Below are positions 4,272-6,106 of a stretch of DNA of 6,106 nucleotides, one piece after another. The stretch covers positions 15,027-21,132 of the forward strand of contig NZSE01000004.1 of the NCBI GenBank assembly GCA_002703515.1. Direction: 5' to 3'. Position 1 is the stretch's first letter. Each line of letters opens with the position of its first letter. This stretch comes from Paracoccaceae bacterium (GTDB lineage Bacteria > Pseudomonadota > Alphaproteobacteria > Rhodobacterales > Rhodobacteraceae). Both the position numbers and the translations under genes were made by a program. The notes under the pieces were generated by a model. It was not told where the DNA came from, made no database searches, and saw only the letters and a list, made by a program, of their open reading frames with translations.

Positions 4272-6106
4272 ATGTCATCAAACGATAAAGATTATAAAGA
4301 GACCTTATTCTTACCAAACACAAATTTTCCAATGAGAGCCAACTTACCTGAAAGGGAAAAGGAATGGCTAGACCGCTGGGAAAAATTAAATGTTTACAAA
4401 AAACTAAGACGGGACTCTAAAAACAGGAAAGATTTTGTTCTTCATGACGGACCCCCATATGCAAATGGAAATTTGCATATCGGCCATGCTCTAAACAAGA
4501 TTCTGAAAGACTTTGTAGTAAGGAGTCAACAAGTTTTGGGTAATAACAGTATTTATGTCCCTGGCTGGGATTGTCATGGATTACCCATTGAATGGAAAAT
4601 CGAAGAGAATTACAGAGAAAAAGGGAAGTCAAAAGAAGATGTTCCGATAAATATGCTTCGTAAAGACTGTAGAGACTTCGCTAGTCATTGGATAAAGGTT
4701 CAAAAAGAAGAATTTAAAAGATTAGGAGTAACTGGTGATTGGGACAATCCATATTCAACTATGGACTTCAATAGTGAGGCGGTAATCTCAGAGGAATTTG
4801 TAAAGCTGGTTACGAAGGGTGTTGTTTATAGAGGATCAAAACCTGTTATGTGGTCTCCAGTCGAGAAAACGGCCCTTGCCGAGGCGGAGATTGAGTATAG
4901 AGATCATCGCAGCACCACAATTTGGGTTAGGTTCCAAGTAGTCTCTGGTGATTTACGTGGTGCTGACGTTATAATTTGGACTACGACACCCTGGACCATA
5001 CCATCAAATAAAGCAGTAGCTTTCAACAGAGCAATTAAATATGGGCTTTACGAGATTGAGAAAGTTCAAGATGAAAGTTGGGCTAAACCAAAAGATCTAA
5101 TAATACTTGCTGACAAGCTTGTCGAAGAAACGATGGAAAAATCTAGGGTTACAAAGTACAAAAAAATACGAGAATTGAGTTCTAAAGATCTTGACGATAT
5201 TATTTTAAGCCATCCATTTTCAGACCTTGAAGGATCTGAAAACTTCTGGAATTATTCCGTTCCTTTAGTCGAAGCAGAGCACGTTACTGAAGAGACTGGA
5301 ACCGGTTTTGTACATATCGCACCAAGCCATGGGGCAGAAGATTTTGAAGTTTTCCTAAAACGTGGATGGTTGTCTCGTATGACTAATAATGTTGAGGATG
5401 ATAGTAGCTTTGCGGTAACTGTTCCATTTTTCAAGGGGCTACAAATATTTAACAAAAAAGGAAAAGAAGGCGAAGGCAATAAGGCGGTAATCCAAAAGTT
5501 AATAGAAGCCGATAAGCTGATTGCTAGAGGTATTTTGGAACACTCATACCCCCATAGTTGGCGATCTAGAGCTCCTGTAATTTTCAGAAATACTCCTCAA
5601 TGGTTTGTAAATATTGATAAGGATCTTAAAGATGGTAAAGATGAATTTGGTAAGACAATACGAGAAAGAGCACTTCATTCGATAGATAAATTGGTAGAGT
5701 GGGTTCCCCAAAGTGGTAGGAATAGGCTTTACAGCATGGTATCAACGAGACCAGATTGGGTTTTATCTAGACAGAGGGCATGGGGTGTCCCACTTACTTG
5801 CTTTATAAAGAAAGGTTTGAAACCTGATCATGAAGACTTCATTCTCAAGGATAAAAAACTCAATGAAAGACTGGTTAACATACTCAAAAAAGAAGGAGCA
5901 GATGCTTGGTTTCAGGAAGGCGCCAAGGAAAGGTTTTTAGAAGGATTATACCCTCCTGATGAGTACGAGCAAGTAATGGACATTCTCGATGTCTGGTTTG
6001 ACTCAGGTTCGACCCATGCCTATGTTCTACGAGATAGATCAGATGGGAAATGGCCAGCTGATCTATATCTTGAAGGCACAGACCAACATAGAGGGTTTTT
6101 CCATTC
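4272..6106 (+). CDS. ileS: Isoleucyl-tRNA synthetase, N-terminal part (3' truncated by window)
   Basis: The frame is open without interruption for 611 codons to the window edge; the full protein would be roughly 900-950 residues. IleRS is a class I synthetase that charges tRNA-Ile and edits mischarged valine. The ATP-binding HIGH motif is at residues 69-72 within PPYANGNLHIGHALNK, followed by GWDCHGLPIEWK (98-109). The CP1 editing domain shows the threonine-rich TTTPWTIPSN (237-246) and VHIAPSHGAEDF (347-358), where H348 and D357 match the E. coli editing residues H333 and D342. Then come FRNTPQWF (438-445), SRQRAWGVPL (499-508), DVWFDSGSTH (573-582) and DLYLEGTDQHRGFFH at the edge. The KMSKS loop, anticodon-binding and zinc regions lie outside the window. 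The ATG was chosen from the family N-terminus; an in-frame TAA at 4245-4247 rules out a longer protein. No Shine-Dalgarno is visible: the 20 bases upstream contain no G. It diverges from truA. Confidence 0.98.
   Translation, partial: MSSNDKDYKETLFLPNTNFPMRANLPEREKEWLDRWEKLNVYKKLRRDSKNRKDFVLHDGPPYANGNLHIGHALNKILKDFVVRSQQVLGNNSIYVPGWDCHGLPIEWKIEENYREKGKSKEDVPINMLRKDCRDFASHWIKVQKEEFKRLGVTGDWDNPYSTMDFNSEAVISEEFVKLVTKGVVYRGSKPVMWSPVEKTALAEAEIEYRDHRSTTIWVRFQVVSGDLRGADVIIWTTTPWTIPSNKAVAFNRAIKYGLYEIEKVQDESWAKPKDLIILADKLVEETMEKSRVTKYKKIRELSSKDLDDIILSHPFSDLEGSENFWNYSVPLVEAEHVTEETGTGFVHIAPSHGAEDFEVFLKRGWLSRMTNNVEDDSSFAVTVPFFKGLQIFNKKGKEGEGNKAVIQKLIEADKLIARGILEHSYPHSWRSRAPVIFRNTPQWFVNIDKDLKDGKDEFGKTIRERALHSIDKLVEWVPQSGRNRLYSMVSTRPDWVLSRQRAWGVPLTCFIKKGLKPDHEDFILKDKKLNERLVNILKKEGADAWFQEGAKERFLEGLYPPDEYEQVMDILDVWFDSGSTHAYVLRDRSDGKWPADLYLEGTDQHRGFFH

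Noticed and set aside
4417..4632. Minus-strand open frames inside ileS (4417-4632 and 5252-5479)
   Set aside because: The plus strand encodes continuous IleRS with the HIGH and editing motifs over the same bases. Shadow frames.

Overview
The window looks like a piece of chromosome from an AT-rich, compact alphaproteobacterium (GC roughly 35-40% by eye). The affiliation is inferred from the proteins. TrpA carries a GFLYYVSVAGVTG stretch, IleRS carries TLFLPNTNFPMRA and FRNTPQWF stretches, and bL25 is the long TL5/CTC form; all three read like alphaproteobacterial versions. The neighbourhood rplY, pth, ychF is also a usual alphaproteobacterial grouping. The exact lineage cannot be named from the sequence alone.

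Layout from left to right: the 3' end of trpB (+); pth (-); rplY (-); trpA (-); ychF (+); truA (-); and the 5' two thirds of ileS (+), which runs off the right edge. Everything recognised is core metabolism or translation machinery. There are no RNA genes, mobile elements, CRISPR arrays, or phage or defence genes. No stretch longer than about 120 bases lacks a gene. Tail-to-tail junctions are extremely tight: the trpB and pth stop codons overlap, and only 3 bases separate the ychF and truA stops. The head-to-head gaps (trpA/ychF and truA/ileS) are about 100 bp, AT-rich, and must hold the promoters.

Functionally, TrpA and TrpB are the two subunits of tryptophan synthase. The other genes serve translation: bL25 (5S rRNA binding), Pth (peptidyl-tRNA recycling), YchF (ribosome-associated ATPase), TruA (tRNA pseudouridylation) and IleRS (tRNA-Ile charging).

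The most interesting point is the arrangement. trpB and trpA are normally adjacent and co-directional, but here they lie on opposite strands about 1.3 kb apart with rplY-pth between them. Reversing the block pth-rplY-trpA on paper gives trpB-trpA-rplY-pth-ychF, all on one strand, which restores both the usual trpBA pair and the usual rplY-pth-ychF run. A single local inversion is therefore a simple explanation. A terminator-like hairpin followed by a T run sits at the left junction, with one arm inside trpB and the other over the pth 3' end. No novel biological system was found; the window is otherwise ordinary housekeeping sequence.
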